From Pseudonocardiaceae bacterium (GTDB lineage Bacteria > Actinomycetota > Actinomycetes > Mycobacteriales > Pseudonocardiaceae), in assembly GCA_025924655.1 (NCBI GenBank), contig JAICHZ010000002.1, positions 1-42,097 on the forward strand: 42,097 bases of DNA, written 5' to 3'. Shown in pieces: positions 28,815 to 39,541 of this stretch. The stretch's first letter is position 1. Each line of letters opens with the position of its first letter. Made by a program: the position numbers and the translations under genes. The notes under the pieces are model-generated. The model worked only from the letters and a program-made list of their open reading frames with translations, ran no database searches and had not been told where the DNA came from.

Positions 28815-29503
28815 CGGTGGATCCCGCATTCGGTCTTGGTCAAGCCCGCCCAGCGTCCGGCCCGGGGATCCTGCCCGGTCGCCACCGCTCGGGTGCACGG
28901 AACGCAGCCGATCGACGGGTAACCGGCAGCCACCAGCGGGTTGACCAGGATGCCGTGCTCGGCGGTGTAATTCTCGACGTCAGCGTCGCTCCAGGCCGCG
29001 ATCGGAGCGATCTTCACCTTGCCCCGGTCGGCGTCGTAGGCCACCATCGGCGTGCCGCGCCTACTCGGCGCGTCGGCCCGGCGCAGCCCGGTAGCCCAGG
29101 CGTCGTAGTGCACCAGCGCGCGATCCAGTGGTTCCACTTTGCGCATCCGGCAGCACCGGTCCGGGTCGCGGTCGTGTAGCTTGGGTCCCTCAGTGGCGTC
29201 CTGCTCGGCGACGGTGTGCCGGGGCGTCAGGCTGATCACGTTCACGTCGTAGGCCGCGGCGACGGCGTCTCGAGTGCCCAACGTCTCGGCGAAGTGATAA
29301 CCGGTATCCAGGAACAGCACATCGACGCCTGCCGCAACCTGAGACACCAGGTGCACCAACACCGCGTCCTGCATCGACGATGCCACCGCGAACCGTGCGC
29401 CGAAGGTCTGCACCGCCCACCGCAGGACCTCCGCAGCGGGGGCGGACTCCAGCTCGCGGCATGCCTCCCGCGCGAGCTGCTCCAGGTCGACGGTCACTGT
29501 CAC
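28811..29503 (-). CDS. cysH: Adenylyl-sulfate (APS) reductase, 4Fe-4S type
   Basis: FAVASSMQDAVLVHLVSQVAAGVDVLFLDTGYHFAETLGTRD; RCCRMRKVEPL..GCVPC..KTECGIH. Confidence 0.93.
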   Translation of the reverse strand: MTVTVDLEQLAREACRELESAPAAEVLRWAVQTFGARFAVASSMQDAVLVHLVSQVAAGVDVLFLDTGYHFAETLGTRDAVAAAYDVNVISLTPRHTVAEQDATEGPKLHDRDPDRCCRMRKVEPLDRALVHYDAWATGLRRADAPSRRGTPMVAYDADRGKVKIAPIAAWSDADVENYTAEHGILVNPLVAAGYPSIGCVPCTRAVATGQDPRAGRWAGLTKTECGIHR

Positions 29504-29664
29504 CGCGCTGTCTCCGGTACCGGTGCCACCAGTGCCACCAAGCGCACGACGAACGCCCGCTGGCAGTCCGCGCAACGCCACGCCCCTGCCGGCTCTTCGG
29601 AGGGCCGAATGTCCTCCTCGCCGCAGTACGGGCAGTAGAACGGAACCGCCCTTGCCTCGGTCAT
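29500..29664 (-). CDS. Small zinc-ribbon protein in sulfite reductase operon
   Basis: 54 aa, YCPYCGEEDIRPSEEPAGAWRCADCQRAF (CxxC...CxxC); overlaps neighbours by 4 bp. Confidence 0.8.
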   Translation of the reverse strand: MTEARAVPFYCPYCGEEDIRPSEEPAGAWRCADCQRAFVVRLVALVAPVPETAR

Positions 29665-31343
29665 CGCAGCGAGCCCTCGTCGGCGCGGGCTACCCACTGC
29701 GCGAACCGCTCGTCCGGCTTGCGCTGCTGGACGTAACTGCGGACCACCCGCTCGACGTAGTCGGCTAGCTCGGCGGAGGCCACCTTGTGCCCACGCAGCT
29801 TGCGGCCGAACCCGCTGTCCAGCCCCAACCCGCCGCCCAGGTGCACCTGGAAGCCCTCAACCTGGTTGCCTGCAGCGTCGGTGACCAGCTGGCCCTTGAG
29901 CCCGATGTCGGCGACCTGGATCCGGGCACACGAGTTCGGGCAGCCGTTGAGGTGCACCGAGACCGGGACGTCCAGAGCGGACTGAACGTCGACGAGGCGC
30001 TGCTCCAGCTCGTCCACCAACGTGATCGCCCGGTTCTTGGTCTCCACAATGGCAAGCTTGCAGAACTCGATGCCGGTGCAGGCCATCACCGAGCGCCGCC
30101 ACGGGCTGGCGTCGGCCCGCAATCCCAGCCGGTCCAGGTCGGTGACCAGGCCGTCCACTTCGGAGTCGGCGACGTCGAGCACGACGAGCTTCTGGTACGG
30201 AGTCAGTCGAACCCGGGCGGACCCGGCACGCTCGACGGCTTTGGCTACGTCGACCAGTGTGCTGCCCGAGACGCGACCGGCCATCGGAGCGAGACCGATG
30301 TAGCACTTGCCGTCGCGCTGGCGGTGCACGCCGACGTGGTCGATCGGGGCGGGCGGCGCTTGCGGGGCGGGGCCGTCGAGGAGCCTCCGGTGCAGGTACT
30401 GGGTCTCCAGCACGTCGCGGAAGCGTTCCGCGCCCCAGTCGGCGATGAGGAACTTGATCCGGGCGCGGTGCCGCAACCGCCGGTAGCCGTAGTCCCGGAA
30501 CAGCGTCGTCACCGCGGCCCAGACCTCGGGCACTTCGTCGCGTGGCACCCAGGCGCCCAGTCGCTGTGCGATCTTCGGGTTGGTGGACAAACCGCCGCCG
30601 ACCCAGAGGTCGAAGCCCGGGCCGTGCTCGGGATGCGCCACCCCGACGAAGGAGATGTCGTTGACTTCGTGGGCGACGTCCTGCAGACCGGAGATGGCGG
30701 TCTTGTACTTGCGAGGCAGGTTGGAGAACTCGGGACTGCCGATGTAGCGCCGGGTGATCTCGTCGATCGCCGGGGTACCGTCGATGATCTCGTCGGCGGA
30801 GATGCCGGCGACCGGGGAGCCCAGCACAACGCGAGGGCAGTCGCCGCAGGCTTCGGTGGTGGACAGCCCGACGGCTTCGAGCTGTTCCCAGATCGCGGGC
30901 ACGTCCTCTATCCGGATCCAGTGGTACTGGATATTCTCCCGGTCGGTGATGTCAGCGGTGTCGCGGGCGTAGAGCCGAGAGATCTCGCCGACCACCCGCA
31001 GTTGCTCGGTGCTCAGCGCGCCACCGTCGATGCGCACCCGCATCATGAAGTAGGAGTCGTCGAGTTCCTCGGGCTCCAGAGTGCCGGTCCGGCCGCCGTC
31101 GATACCGGGTCGGCGCTGGGTGTAAAGCCCCCACCAGCGGAACCGGCCGCGCAGATCAGCCGGATCGATCGAATCGAAGCCTCGCTGCGCATAGACCGTC
31201 TCGATCCGGCGCCGGACGTTGAGCCCGTCGTCGTCTTTCTTGGTGCGCTCGTTGGGGTTGAGCGGCTCGAGATGACCCAGAGCCCACTGGCCCTCCCCAC
31301 GGCGAACCTTGGTCGCTGGCGCTTGGCGTGGTGGTGCAGACAT
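29661..31343 (-). CDS. sir: Ferredoxin-dependent nitrite/sulfite reductase (sulfite reductase by context)
   Basis: LRGRFRWWGLYTQRRPGIDGGRTGTLEPEELDDSYFMMRVRIDGG; GDCPRVVLGSPVAG; NLPRKYKTAISG; CTGIEFCKLAIVETKNRA; HLNGCPNSCARIQVADIGLKG. Confidence 0.93.
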   Translation of the reverse strand: MSAPPRQAPATKVRRGEGQWALGHLEPLNPNERTKKDDDGLNVRRRIETVYAQRGFDSIDPADLRGRFRWWGLYTQRRPGIDGGRTGTLEPEELDDSYFMMRVRIDGGALSTEQLRVVGEISRLYARDTADITDRENIQYHWIRIEDVPAIWEQLEAVGLSTTEACGDCPRVVLGSPVAGISADEIIDGTPAIDEITRRYIGSPEFSNLPRKYKTAISGLQDVAHEVNDISFVGVAHPEHGPGFDLWVGGGLSTNPKIAQRLGAWVPRDEVPEVWAAVTTLFRDYGYRRLRHRARIKFLIADWGAERFRDVLETQYLHRRLLDGPAPQAPPAPIDHVGVHRQRDGKCYIGLAPMAGRVSGSTLVDVAKAVERAGSARVRLTPYQKLVVLDVADSEVDGLVTDLDRLGLRADASPWRRSVMACTGIEFCKLAIVETKNRAITLVDELEQRLVDVQSALDVPVSVHLNGCPNSCARIQVADIGLKGQLVTDAAGNQVEGFQVHLGGGLGLDSGFGRKLRGHKVASAELADYVERVVRSYVQQRKPDERFAQWVARADEGSLR

Positions 31344-31454
31344 CGGGTGCCTCCGTTGAGGGAGCACCGACGCACGGGGGAGGCCATGACCAGGTCATTA
31401 CGCAGCCCAGCTTCCGGCGCACCCGGCGCCGGCTGGACAGAGTCGGGCGGGGCG

Positions 31455-31541
31455 TCAGCTCATCGAGCGGCACAGCGCGCTAGAAACCCGGACATAATCG
31501 ACATGGCGGCGAACCACCAGCGGGAGTCCGGGCGCGACCAC
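31455..31541 (-). CDS. Leader peptide sORF upstream of sir operon (attenuator type)
   Basis: Minus-strand GTG..TGA encodes VVAPGLPLVVRRHVDYVRVSSALCRSMS*, matching the RRHVDL.RVSSALCR pattern of actinobacterial sulfur-gene leader peptides. Not in the ORF track. Confidence 0.75.
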   Translation of the reverse strand: MVAPGLPLVVRRHVDYVRVSSALCRSMS

Positions 31542-31607
31542 GTGCTCCAGAGTGCCACCTGGGCGCCGTCGCGACTAGCTACGTTCGGATGTTGGGATAC
31601 TGCTCAC

Positions 31608-32813
31608 GTGGCTGCCCTTCCCGTCGGTGCCCAGGCCCCGTCTGACGGGGCGTTGCCCGCTGCGGCTCTGTGCGAATTGCACCGGGCGCCGTTCGGCGTC
31701 TACATCCATGTGCCGTTCTGCGCCACCCGCTGCGGATATTGCGACTTCAACACCTACACCCCCGGAGAGCTGGCCACCTCACACTCCAGCTGGCTTGACG
31801 CGGTGCGCCGGGAACTGGACCTCGCTGTCCAGGTGCTCGGGGAGCCCGTGCCGGCTGACACGGTGTTCGTCGGCGGTGGTACGCCGTCGCTGCTCGGTGC
31901 CGCGGGCCTGGCCGCAGTGCTCGACGCCGTCCGCGGATCGCTGGGACTGGTCCCAGGCGCCGAGGTGACCACCGAGGCTAACCCCGAATCCACCTCACCG
32001 GAGTTCTTCGCCGGGATCGCCGCGGCCGGCTACACCCGGGTCTCGCTCGGGATGCAGAGCGCCGCGCCGCACGTGCTGGCCGTGCTCGACCGGGTGCATA
32101 CCCCAGGGCGGCCGGTGACCGCGGCGGCGCAGGCCCGCGCCGCCGGGATCGGGCACGTCAGCATGGATCTTATCTACGGCACGCCGGGGGAGTCCGGCGA
32201 CGATCTGGCCGCCTCCCTGGAGGCGGTGCTCAGCGCCGGGGTCGACCACGTATCGGCGTACGCCCTGGTTGTCGAGCCTGGTACGGCGCTGGCCCGCCGG
32301 GTGGCCCGTGGCGAGCTGCCCGCCCCAGACGACGATGTGCTCGCTGAGCGCTACGAGCAGATTGACACGGCGCTGTCCGTGGCGGGTTTGCACTGGTATG
32401 AGGTTTCCAACTGGGCGACGTCTGCCGGGTCCCGCTGCCGGCACAACGTCGGCTACTGGGCTGGCGCGAACTGGTGGGGCGCCGGCCCAGGTGCGCACTC
32501 GCACGTCGGCGGGGTGCGATGGTGGAACGTCAAACACCCAACCCGCTACGCCGCCGCGCTGCAGGCCCGTTGTTCCCCCGCGGCCGGGCGGGAGATCCTG
32601 AGCCCGGAGGAGCAGCACACCGAGCGGGTGATGCTGGGACTGCGGATGGCCGAGGGGTTGCCGGTGGTGGCCCTCGACTCGCCGGGCAGGGTCGCTGCCG
32701 ATCGCGCGATCTCCGACGGTCTGCTCTCCGCCGTACCAGGCGACCGGCTGGTACTCACCCGCCGCGGCCGCCTACTCGCCGACGCTGTCGTCCGCAACCT
32801 CCTAGCACCCTGA
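31608..32813 (+). CDS. hemW: Radical SAM heme chaperone HemW
   Basis: FGVYIHVPFCATRCGYCDFNTYTPGEL; TVFVGGGTPSLL; EANPESTSPEFFAGIAAAGYTRVSLGMQS. GTG 31608 chosen within longer ORF 29787. Confidence 0.93.
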   Translation: MAALPVGAQAPSDGALPAAALCELHRAPFGVYIHVPFCATRCGYCDFNTYTPGELATSHSSWLDAVRRELDLAVQVLGEPVPADTVFVGGGTPSLLGAAGLAAVLDAVRGSLGLVPGAEVTTEANPESTSPEFFAGIAAAGYTRVSLGMQSAAPHVLAVLDRVHTPGRPVTAAAQARAAGIGHVSMDLIYGTPGESGDDLAASLEAVLSAGVDHVSAYALVVEPGTALARRVARGELPAPDDDVLAERYEQIDTALSVAGLHWYEVSNWATSAGSRCRHNVGYWAGANWWGAGPGAHSHVGGVRWWNVKHPTRYAAALQARCSPAAGREILSPEEQHTERVMLGLRMAEGLPVVALDSPGRVAADRAISDGLLSAVPGDRLVLTRRGRLLADAVVRNLLAP

Positions 32814-33039
32814 CAGCTTCGCCACTGGCCGGCGCAGGATGCTGGACGAGCGCGGGAGTTCTCGACCAGCAGCCGGATCAGCTCCACTACCGGGGCGGTG
32901 GTGACCAGGTCCGCCAAGAGCCCAGGATATCGGGCGTGTCGGCGGGTTCCGACGGCTGCGCCCGGGGCGCACTAGACTCGGGTCACAGGGCCCTACCAGG
33001 GCCAGGGCTCAGTACAGAACCAAGCACCAGGGAGGTGAC

Positions 33040-34062
33040 GTGAACGCGGACGATCGCCGGTTTGAGGTACTGCGCGCCATCGTCACCGACTACGTGGCCA
33101 CCCATGAGCCGGTGGCGTCTCGATCGTTGGTGGAGCGCCACCAATTCGGGGTATCCAGCGCGACCATTCGCAATGACATGGTGGCGCTGGAAGAAGACGG
33201 CTACATCACTCAGCCGCACACCAGCGCCGGTCGGGTGCCCACCGACAAGGGTTACCGGCTGTTCGTCGATCGGCTCTCGGAGATCAAGCCGCTGTCGGTG
33301 GCCGAGCGCCGTGCGGTGCAGACCTTCCTGCACGGTGCAGTCGACCTCGACGATGTTTTGCGCCGCAGCGTGCGATTGCTTGCCCAGCTCACGCGCCAGG
33401 TGGCGGTGATTCAGTACCCTACACTGAGCCGGTCCACGGTGCGCCACCTCGAGGTGCTCGCGGTGACCCCGGCCCGGTTGATGCTGGTCCTGATCACCGA
33501 CGCCGGCCGGGTGGACCAGCGTCTGCTCGACCTGGGCGATGTCATCACCGAAGAGCAGGTGGCGCAGCTGCGAACACTGCTCAACCAGGCGCTGGCCGGG
33601 CGCCGGCTGGCGGAAGCCTCCGCCGCCGTGGCCGACCTTCCCGAGCAGGTGCCGATTGAGCTCCGCGACGCGATGACCCGGGCCTCCACGGTTCTCATCG
33701 AGACGTTGGTGGAACATCCCGAGGAGCGGTTGCTGCTCGGCGGTACCGCCAACCTCACCCGAAACGCCACCGACTTCCCTGGCTCGTTACGCCAGGTACT
33801 CGAGGCGTTGGAGGAACAGGTGATCGTGCTCAAGCTGCTGGCCGTCGCCCGTGATTCGGGCACCATCACGGTGCGCATCGGGGAGGAGAACGAGGCCGAG
33901 GAGATGCGCAGCACCTCATTGGTCTCGATCGGCTACGCCTCACATGGCACGGTGGTCGGGGGGATGGGCGTGGTCGGACCGACCAGAATGGACTATCCGG
34001 GCACCATCGCCGCGGTGCGCGCGGTAGCACGATACGTGGGAGAGATCCTGACTACCCGGTGA
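33040..34062 (+). CDS. hrcA: Heat-inducible transcriptional repressor HrcA
   Basis: [68 protein letters not shown]. Confidence 0.96.
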   Translation: MNADDRRFEVLRAIVTDYVATHEPVASRSLVERHQFGVSSATIRNDMVALEEDGYITQPHTSAGRVPTDKGYRLFVDRLSEIKPLSVAERRAVQTFLHGAVDLDDVLRRSVRLLAQLTRQVAVIQYPTLSRSTVRHLEVLAVTPARLMLVLITDAGRVDQRLLDLGDVITEEQVAQLRTLLNQALAGRRLAEASAAVADLPEQVPIELRDAMTRASTVLIETLVEHPEERLLLGGTANLTRNATDFPGSLRQVLEALEEQVIVLKLLAVARDSGTITVRIGEENEAEEMRSTSLVSIGYASHGTVVGGMGVVGPTRMDYPGTIAAVRAVARYVGEILTTR

Positions 34063-34128
34063 GCGAGTCGGGCTCATCGATATGTACGACGATTACCGCG
34101 GCGAGGGCTGCGGCAGGAGGACGCCAGC

Positions 34129-35283
34129 GTGGCCAGGGACTACTACGCAATCCTGGGTGTGCCCCGGGACGCCAGCGCGGAACAGATCAAACGCGCCTAC
34201 CGCAAGCTGGCGCGGGAGCTGCACCCCGACGTCAATCCTGACGCCGAGGCGCAGCAGCGTTTCCAGACCATCACCGCGGCCTACGAGGTACTGACCGACC
34301 CGCAGAAGCGCCAGATCGTCGACCTCGGCGGGGACCCGCTGGAGTCTGGCGCTGGTCGCGGCGCAGGGGGTGATCCCTTCGGCGGGTTCGGTTTCGGCGA
34401 CATCATGGATGCCTTCTTCGGCGCAGCCGGTGGCGCCGGCCGGCGGGGGCCACGTAGCCGGGTGCAGAGCGGTTCGGATGCGCTGATCCGGCTGCCGCTT
34501 GTTCTCGAGGAGTGCGCGAGCGGGGTATCTCGCGAGCTCACCGTGGACACCGCGGTGCTGTGTAGCGAATGCAACGGGTCGGGTTGCGCGCCCGGCACCC
34601 GGCCGCAGACCTGCGACACCTGTGCGGGCGCCGGCGAGGTGCAGAACATCCAGCGTTCATTTCTCGGGCAGGTGGTGACCTCGCGGCCGTGCCCGGTGTG
34701 CCGCGGCTTCGGCGAAGTCATCCCGGCCCCCTGCCACCAGTGCGGTGGGGATGGCCGGGTCCGGACCCGCCGCACCGTCATGGCCAAGGTGCCGGCCGGG
34801 GTCGGCGACGGGATGCGGGTGCGGCTGGCCGGCCAAGGTGAGGTCGGTCCTGGCGGCGGTCCGGCGGGTGATCTGTATGTCGAGGTGCAGGAGGTGCCGC
34901 ACGAGACGTTCACCCGGGACGGCGCCGACCTGCATTGCACCGTGCGGGTCCCGATGACCTCTGCCGCACTGGGCACTACCGTCGCGTTGCAGACTCTCGA
35001 TGGCATCGAAGAGGTGCGCGTTGAACCGGGCACGCAGTGCGCGACCGTGCTGACTCTGCGGGGGCGGGGGATGCCACGGCTGCGCAGCACGGGCCGCGCC
35101 GAGGGACGGGGTGACCTGTTCGTCCACCTCGATGTGGTGACCCCCACCCGGCTGGATGCCCGGCAGAGCGAACTGTTGCGCGAGCTTGCCCTGCTGCGGG
35201 GTGAGGAACAGGCTGAGCTCACGGCGAACGGCCGAGCCGGCGGATTGTTCTCCCGGTTACGGGACTCCTTAGGCGGGCGCTGA
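34129..35283 (+). CDS. dnaJ: Molecular chaperone DnaJ
   Basis: [69 protein letters not shown] zinc repeats. Confidence 0.96.
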   Translation: MARDYYAILGVPRDASAEQIKRAYRKLARELHPDVNPDAEAQQRFQTITAAYEVLTDPQKRQIVDLGGDPLESGAGRGAGGDPFGGFGFGDIMDAFFGAAGGAGRRGPRSRVQSGSDALIRLPLVLEECASGVSRELTVDTAVLCSECNGSGCAPGTRPQTCDTCAGAGEVQNIQRSFLGQVVTSRPCPVCRGFGEVIPAPCHQCGGDGRVRTRRTVMAKVPAGVGDGMRVRLAGQGEVGPGGGPAGDLYVEVQEVPHETFTRDGADLHCTVRVPMTSAALGTTVALQTLDGIEEVRVEPGTQCATVLTLRGRGMPRLRSTGRAEGRGDLFVHLDVVTPTRLDARQSELLRELALLRGEEQAELTANGRAGGLFSRLRDSLGGR

Positions 35284-35320
35284 GGTTCGACGGCCGCTAA
35301 GGTTCGACGGACGCTGAGGA
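35278..35320 (+). repeat. 17-bp tandem repeat, about 2.5 units
   Basis: CGCTGAGGTTCGACGGC / CGCTAAGGTTCGACGGA / CGCTGAGGA between dnaJ and rsmE. Confidence 0.7.
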
Positions 35321-35326
35321 GCCGCG

Positions 35327-36067
35327 TTGACCAGCCTGCCGGTGTTCTTCGCCGAGCAGCTGCCTTGCGAGGGTGGCGAGACGACTCTGGATGGACCCGA
35401 GGGCAGGCATGCCGCGACTGCGCGACGGTTGCGCGCCGGCGAGGGTCTGGTGCTCACCGACGGCTGCGGGGAGTTGGCCGTCTGTGAGGTGCTCGATGCG
35501 AGTCGTGATCGGCTGCACCTCAAGGTGCTGCGCCGGGAGCGCGAGCCCGCTCCGGTTTTGCGGGTTACGATCGCCCAAGCGCTGGTCAAGGGCCCACGTG
35601 GGGAGCTGGCGGTGGAGCTGGCCACCGAAGCGGGAGTGGACGCGGTACTGCCTTGGCGAGCTGACCGCTGCGTGGCCCGCTGGGACGATGGGCCGCGTGG
35701 AGCCAACGCGCTGTCCCGCTGGCGGCAGGCCGCTCGAGAGGCGGCCAAACAGTCCCGCCGCGGATGGTTCCCCGAGGTGGCCGAGCCACTGGACACCGCC
35801 GCACTCGGGCAGCGCTGCGCAGCCGCCGCTGGGTGCCTGGTGTTGCACGAGAGTGCCTCGCAACCGCTACCCCAGGTGGCGTTGCCCCCTGCGGGAGAAC
35901 TACTACTAGTAGTCGGGCCTGAGGGCGGCATCACCGACGTCGAACTGGCCACGTTGACAGCGGCAGGAGGTCTGCCGGTGCGGCTCGGCCGGGGGGTATT
36001 GCGTTCTTCGAGTGCCGGAGCAGTCGCTCTCGGTGCAATTAGCGCCCTCTCTCAGCGCTGGAGCTAG
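35327..36067 (+). CDS. rsmE: 16S rRNA (uracil-1498-N3)-methyltransferase
   Basis: GPEGRHAATARRLRAGEGLVLTDGCGE; ITIAQALVKGPRGELAVELATEAGVDAVLPWRADRC; LLLVVGPEGGITDVELATLTAAGG. TTG start. Confidence 0.92.
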   Translation: MTSLPVFFAEQLPCEGGETTLDGPEGRHAATARRLRAGEGLVLTDGCGELAVCEVLDASRDRLHLKVLRREREPAPVLRVTIAQALVKGPRGELAVELATEAGVDAVLPWRADRCVARWDDGPRGANALSRWRQAAREAAKQSRRGWFPEVAEPLDTAALGQRCAAAAGCLVLHESASQPLPQVALPPAGELLLVVGPEGGITDVELATLTAAGGLPVRLGRGVLRSSSAGAVALGAISALSQRWS

Positions 36068-36072
36068 GTCAT

Positions 36073-36134
36073 TCAGGTGATAAATGGTGCGAGAGAGCCG
36101 CGAAAGGCTAACATTTAGTACGCAAGCCACCTGA
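36073..36134. repeat. Nested hairpin downstream of rsmE
   Basis: TCAGGTG..CACCTGA outer stem, TAAATG..CATTTA middle stem, AGCC-gcgaaa-GGCT inner stem. Confidence 0.55.
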
Positions 36135-36525
36135 TTGAGGAATTAGTTCGGGCTCACGGACAAGCCTACAGAGCTCCGCCGGGCACCTCCCCCCTCGGTC
36201 CGGCGGCGCTGCGCTGCGGCGGGACAGCCCCCAGTATCCGCCGCGGCGCAGCATCCTCCGGTGAGCGTTGCAACCATTCTGATCGCCGAAATTACAGCCG
36301 TTACTGTGCGAAATTGCACGGCCACGGCTCATTTTCGACGATCATTAATGCATTTTATGATCGGGTGGCTACAACCGCCCAGCCGGTGCCCAACCACGCC
36401 CCGTAGTTGAGCCGCTCGGTGCGAACGAGCAATCAACGCCCCGCGGAGTCAGGTCTGCGGCTAGCATCTGTCCTACCGGTTGACCCGAGACGCGCGCGTG
36501 CGCAGGAAGTAGGACCCACTCCCAC

Positions 36526-37590
36526 GTGACCCCTACCCCAGTGGAGGGCGCCTCCCGATCCGGTTCGGAGACGACGCAGCCCCAGCCGGTCCAGTCGAAG
36601 ATCGTGATCCCAGACACCGCCGTGCTGTCCCTGCTCGGATCCCGGGACGAAAACCTGAAGATCACCGAAGAGCTGCTCGCCGCTGACGTGCACGTGCGCG
36701 GAAACGAGGTGACCCTCACCGGTACGCCGGCGGACGTCGCATTCGCCGAGCGGGCCTTCGGCGAGTTGGTCACCCTGGCCCGCCGCGGCCAGCAGTTCGG
36801 TCCTGACGCGGTCCGAGAGACCCTGACGATGCTCACCCAGGGAAACGCCGAATCGCCCGCCGAGGTACTCAGCCTGGATATCCTGTCCCGGCGCGGGCGC
36901 ACGATCAGACCCAAGACGCTGAACCAGAAGCGTTACGTCGACGCGATCGATCGCTTCACGATCGTGTTCGGCGTCGGACCCGCCGGCACCGGTAAAACGT
37001 ACCTGGCCATGGCCAAGGCGGTGCAGGCGCTGCAGACCAAACAGGTCAACCGGATCATACTCACCCGGCCGGCAGTCGAGGCTGGCGAACGGTTGGGCTT
37101 CCTGCCCGGCACCCTGTACGAGAAGATCGACCCTTACCTGCGCCCGCTCTACGACGCTTTACACGACATGCTCGACCCCGAGTCGATCCCCAAGTTGATG
37201 GCCGCCGGAACTATCGAGGTCGCGCCGCTGGCCTACATGCGGGGCCGCACCCTCAACGATGCCTTCATCATCCTCGACGAGGCGCAGAACACCACCCCGC
37301 AGCAGATGAAGATGTTCCTCACCCGGCTGGGTTTCGGTTCCAAGGTCGTGGTCACCGGGGACGTGACGCAGATCGACCTGCCAGGCGGTCAGGTGTCCGG
37401 ACTGCGGATCGTCCAACATATCCTCGACGGTGTGGAAGACGTGCATTTCGCGCAGCTGTCCAGCGCTGACGTGGTCCGGCACCGGCTGGTCACTGACATC
37501 GTGGACGCTTATGCGCGGTGGGACGTCCTCCAGGAAGGCACCGGCGCGCGTCCGGTGCCCAACCGGACCGACCGACGCCGGAGACGGTGA
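36526..37590 (+). CDS. PhoH family ATPase
   Basis: [111 protein letters not shown]. Confidence 0.96.
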   Translation: MTPTPVEGASRSGSETTQPQPVQSKIVIPDTAVLSLLGSRDENLKITEELLAADVHVRGNEVTLTGTPADVAFAERAFGELVTLARRGQQFGPDAVRETLTMLTQGNAESPAEVLSLDILSRRGRTIRPKTLNQKRYVDAIDRFTIVFGVGPAGTGKTYLAMAKAVQALQTKQVNRIILTRPAVEAGERLGFLPGTLYEKIDPYLRPLYDALHDMLDPESIPKLMAAGTIEVAPLAYMRGRTLNDAFIILDEAQNTTPQQMKMFLTRLGFGSKVVVTGDVTQIDLPGGQVSGLRIVQHILDGVEDVHFAQLSSADVVRHRLVTDIVDAYARWDVLQEGTGARPVPNRTDRRRRR

Positions 37591-37597
37591 CGCCGGC

Positions 37598-38164
37598 GTG
37601 GGCATCGAGATCGCTAACGAGTCCGGCACCGTCATCCCCGAAGCATCGATCGCCGCTGCGGCGCGTTTCGCGATGGACCGGATGGGCGTGAGCCCCTTGG
37701 CGGAACTGTCCGTACTGCTGGTCGGCAGCGGGGTGATGGCCGATCTGCACCAGCGCTGGATGGACCTGCCGGGGCCCACCGACGTGATGGCCTTCCCGAT
37801 GGACGACGCGGAGGAGGGCGGGCTGGCGGGTGGCCGGCCGGATAGCCCATCCGGTGGTCCCGCACTGCTCGGCGACATCGTGCTGTGCCCAGAGGTCGCG
37901 ATCGAACAGGCCGCCGCAGCGGGTCATGCGCTGCTCGACGAGCTGCAGATGCTCACCGTGCATGGCGTGCTGCACCTGCTGGGTTACGACCACGCCGACC
38001 ACGCCGAGGAGCGCGAGATGTTCGCCCTGCAGGACGGAATCCTTGCTGAGTTCCGGCGCGCCGACATCGCCAACCGGCGCCGGATCGCACAGCGGGACGC
38101 GGACACCCGACTGCTTGGAATGGTCGGTCTGGACGGGCCGCAGGAGTCCGGCCCGCCCGGATAA
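37598..38164 (+). CDS. ybeY: Endoribonuclease YbeY
   Basis: [65 protein letters not shown]. Confidence 0.94.
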   Translation: MGIEIANESGTVIPEASIAAAARFAMDRMGVSPLAELSVLLVGSGVMADLHQRWMDLPGPTDVMAFPMDDAEEGGLAGGRPDSPSGGPALLGDIVLCPEVAIEQAAAAGHALLDELQMLTVHGVLHLLGYDHADHAEEREMFALQDGILAEFRRADIANRRRIAQRDADTRLLGMVGLDGPQESGPPG

Positions 38165-38188
38165 CCGCCCGGGACAGCAGGACCGACA

Positions 38189-39541
38189 GTGCTGAGTTCT
38201 TCGGTTCCCTTGCTCGTGCTGGCCGCCGCGCTGCTGGTGGCTGCGGGGGGGTTCGCTGCGGCTGACGCCGCGCTGGGCACGGTGTCCCGGGCCCGGGTCG
38301 AGGCGTTGGTGCGCTCGGGTCGCTTCGGTGCCAGCGCGCTGGCGCTGGTCATCGCCGACCGGCCCCGGCACGTCAACTTGCTGCTGTTGTTGCGACTGAG
38401 CTGCGAATTGACCGCCACGGTCCTCGTCACGGTGGCGGCGCTGCGGGAGCTGTCGCCGATCTGGCTGGCCGTGCTGGTGACCGGGTTGGCAATGGTGGTG
38501 GTGACCTATGTTGTCGTCGGGGTGGGTCCGCGCACCATCGGGCGCCAGCATCCTTATGCCGTCGGTCTCGCCGTGGCCGGACCGGTCCGGGTGCTGGGCC
38601 GGATCCTGGGTCCGCTGTCGCGGCTGCTCATTTTCGTCGGTAATGCCATCACGCCCGGTAAAGGTTTTCCAGAAGGGCCGTTCAGCACGGAGGTCGAGCT
38701 GCGCGAGCTGGTGGACATAGCGGGTCAGCGCGGCGTGGTCGAGGCCGGCGAGGCCGAGATGATCCATTCTGTGTTCGAGCTCGGGGATACCGTGGCCCGT
38801 GAGGTGATGGTGCCCCGAACCGAAATCGTCTGGATCGAGCAGGAAAAATCAGTACGCCAGGCAGTGGCGCTATGCCTACGTTCCGGGTTCTCCCGGATCC
38901 CGGTGGTGGGGGACAGCGTCGATGACATCGTCGGTGTCGTGCACATCAAGGATCTGGTGGCGGCTGAGCAGCCCACCGGTGGCACCGTCGGCGAGGTGAT
39001 GCGGCCCGCGACGTTCGTCCCTGACTCCAAGCTGCTGACCGGGCTGCTCAAGGAGATGCAGGTCTCGCACAACCACATGGCCGTCGTGGTCGACGAGTAC
39101 GGTGGGACTGCCGGCCTGCTGACGATCGAGGACATCCTCGAGGAGATCGTCGGCGAGATCACCGACGAGTCCGACACCGACCTGCGGCCACCGATCGAGC
39201 ATCTCGGGGACGGTACGGTACGCGTGATCAGCCGGCTGCCGGTGATCGATCTGGCTGAGCTGTTCGAGGTGGACCTCGAGGACACCGACGTGGAGACCGT
39301 GGGGGGGCTGCTGGCGCAGCGGTTGGGTCGGGTGCCGGTGCCCGGTGCCGAGGCGGAGGTGGCCGGCTTGCGGCTACGCGCCGAGGGTGGCAACGATCGT
39401 CGCGGGCGGCTGCGCATCACCACGATCACCGCACGCCGAGTCTCCGCGCAGTCCGATTCCACCACCCGCCAGTCCCCGACTCACAACCAGCACCCCGCCG
39501 CGGCCGACCCCCCGCAGGAAGCGAGCGACACCAGTGCCTGA
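38189..39541 (+). CDS. Hemolysin/CorC family protein (CNNM + CBS domains)
   Basis: [84 protein letters not shown]. Confidence 0.93.
   Translation: MLSSSVPLLVLAAALLVAAGGFAAADAALGTVSRARVEALVRSGRFGASALALVIADRPRHVNLLLLLRLSCELTATVLVTVAALRELSPIWLAVLVTGLAMVVVTYVVVGVGPRTIGRQHPYAVGLAVAGPVRVLGRILGPLSRLLIFVGNAITPGKGFPEGPFSTEVELRELVDIAGQRGVVEAGEAEMIHSVFELGDTVAREVMVPRTEIVWIEQEKSVRQAVALCLRSGFSRIPVVGDSVDDIVGVVHIKDLVAAEQPTGGTVGEVMRPATFVPDSKLLTGLLKEMQVSHNHMAVVVDEYGGTAGLLTIEDILEEIVGEITDESDTDLRPPIEHLGDGTVRVISRLPVIDLAELFEVDLEDTDVETVGGLLAQRLGRVPVPGAEAEVAGLRLRAEGGNDRRGRLRITTITARRVSAQSDSTTRQSPTHNQHPAAADPPQEASDTSA

Noticed and set aside
29787-31607. N-terminal ~600 aa of the 1008-aa plus-strand ORF
   Set aside because: Antisense shadow of sir; low-complexity composition; real HemW starts near 31608.
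32940-33039. CIRCE operator upstream of hrcA
   Set aside because: No TTAGCACTC-N9-GAGTGCTAA or near match seen.
36355-36432. 25-aa TTG-initiated peptide MLVRTERLNYGAWLGTGWAVVATRS on the minus strand
   Set aside because: Peptide-like composition is suggestive but there is no convincing RBS, modification enzyme or transporter nearby.
37490-38767. 425-aa minus-strand ORF
   Set aside because: Antisense to ybeY and corC-like gene; Gln/His/Arg-rich shadow composition.
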